Assembly: GCA_027382625.1 (NCBI GenBank)
Contig: JAJKFJ010022828.1
Span: 302,666-366,665, forward strand
DNA: 64,000 bases
Direction of reading: 5' to 3'
Source: Tetmemena sp. SeJ-2015
Taxonomy: Eukaryota; Ciliophora; Spirotrichea; Sporadotrichida; Oxytrichidae
Shown piece after piece: positions 63,846-64,000 of this stretch. The position numbers were made by a program, and so were the translations under genes. The notes under the pieces were generated by a model. That model searched no databases. It was given only the letters and a program-made list of their open reading frames with translations, and was not told the origin of the DNA. Positions within the stretch are counted from its first letter, which is position 1, and each line of letters opens with the position of its first letter.

Positions 63846-64000
63846 ATGCAGGGGCAGGCAGGGTTGGACGCGGCGATCCCGGCCTGGGTCGAGGCCGCTT
63901 GCAGCCGGTGGACAAGCTGGAGGTCCATCGGCGCGGCTTGCGCCATCCGGCGGTCTCGGTCTTCGTGCAGCGCGGCGACGAGACGCTGTTGCAGCAGCGC
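63846..64000 (+). CDS. idi: Isopentenyl-diphosphate delta-isomerase (3' end outside window)
   Basis: ATG 63846 gives MQGQAGLDAAIPAWVEA. After a slip near 63895 the frame reads PVDKLEVHRRGLRHPAVSVF and VQRGDETLLQQR, the start of a type I (Nudix-fold) IPP isomerase. The LEVHRRGLRHPA..F segment is typical of Rhodobacter Idi. It balances IPP and DMAPP made by the Dxr pathway and in this group often accompanies carotenoid/bacteriochlorophyll genes. The catalytic Cys and Glu lie beyond the window. Confidence 0.78.
   Translation, partial: MQGQAGLDAAIPAWVEAACSRWTSWRSIGAACAIRRSRSSCSAATRRCCSS

Overview
The window is a high-GC alphaproteobacterial chromosome segment that looks like a Rhodobacter-type member of the Rhodobacteraceae. 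Three things point there: CtrA with TTAA-N7-TTAA sites and a GTTC-N7-GTTC SOS box; an uptake-hydrogenase locus in the Rhodobacter order (hupTUV-hypF-hupSL..C-hupDFGHJK-hypAB-hupR-hypCDE); and the start of an isopentenyl-diphosphate isomerase gene like the one linked to photosynthesis genes in that group. Sequence quality is uneven. Many indispensable genes (ligA, recG, fabD, pyrH, uppS, cdsA, dxr, rseP, lpxA, lpxB) are split by one- or two-base frame slips. Several stretches (about 18-21, 24.4-26.5, 27.3-28.7, 30.5-31.4, 32.5-34, 35-37.4 and 38.9-40.6 kb) are full of homopolymer expansions. I read these as sequencing or assembly errors and annotate each gene across its slips; ends inside such stretches are approximate.

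Layout. 0-4.7 kb: end of ctrA, ligA and recG. 4.7-7.5 kb: an SOS-box-controlled small membrane ORF, a NifU/IscU-like scaffold gene, hisI and the rpsF-rpsR-rplI operon. 7.5-14 kb: a secreted YceI, a cytochrome b561-YceI fusion, fabD-fabG-acpP, an unknown ORF, a ureohydrolase and an acetyltransferase. 14-21.2 kb, minus strand: an oligopeptide-type ABC transporter (fused OppDF ATPase, OppC, OppB, OppA) and an AraC-family regulator. 21.3-34.6 kb: miaA on the minus strand, then the envelope/isoprenoid/lipid A chain pyrH-frr-uppS-cdsA-dxr-rseP-bamA-skp-fabZ-lpxA-lpxI-lpxB.

34.6-43.8 kb is a dissimilatory island: sulfoacetaldehyde acetyltransferase (xsc), an FAD amine oxidoreductase of the type found in phosphonate loci, phosphonoacetaldehyde hydrolase (phnX), a TauE/SafE-type anion exporter and the sulfite dehydrogenase soeABC. 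Together they would take a C2 sulfonate and a C2 phosphonate aldehyde to acetyl phosphate or acetaldehyde. Sulfite would be exported or oxidised to sulfate, feeding electrons to quinone. This mixed module is the most interesting part of the window.

43.8-63.2 kb, minus strand, is a complete [NiFe] uptake hydrogenase locus. It has the H2 sensor HupUV with kinase HupT, the response regulator HupR, the structural enzyme HupSL with cytochrome HupC, a nickel permease HupE between hupL and hupC, the protease HupD, the chaperones and scaffold proteins HupFGHJK, and the HypABCDEF cofactor assembly set. A terminator followed directly by a candidate promoter, in an AT-rich patch, separates hupSLEC from the accessory operon. 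The window ends with a small unknown gene, an 11-bp tandem repeat and the 5' end of idi.
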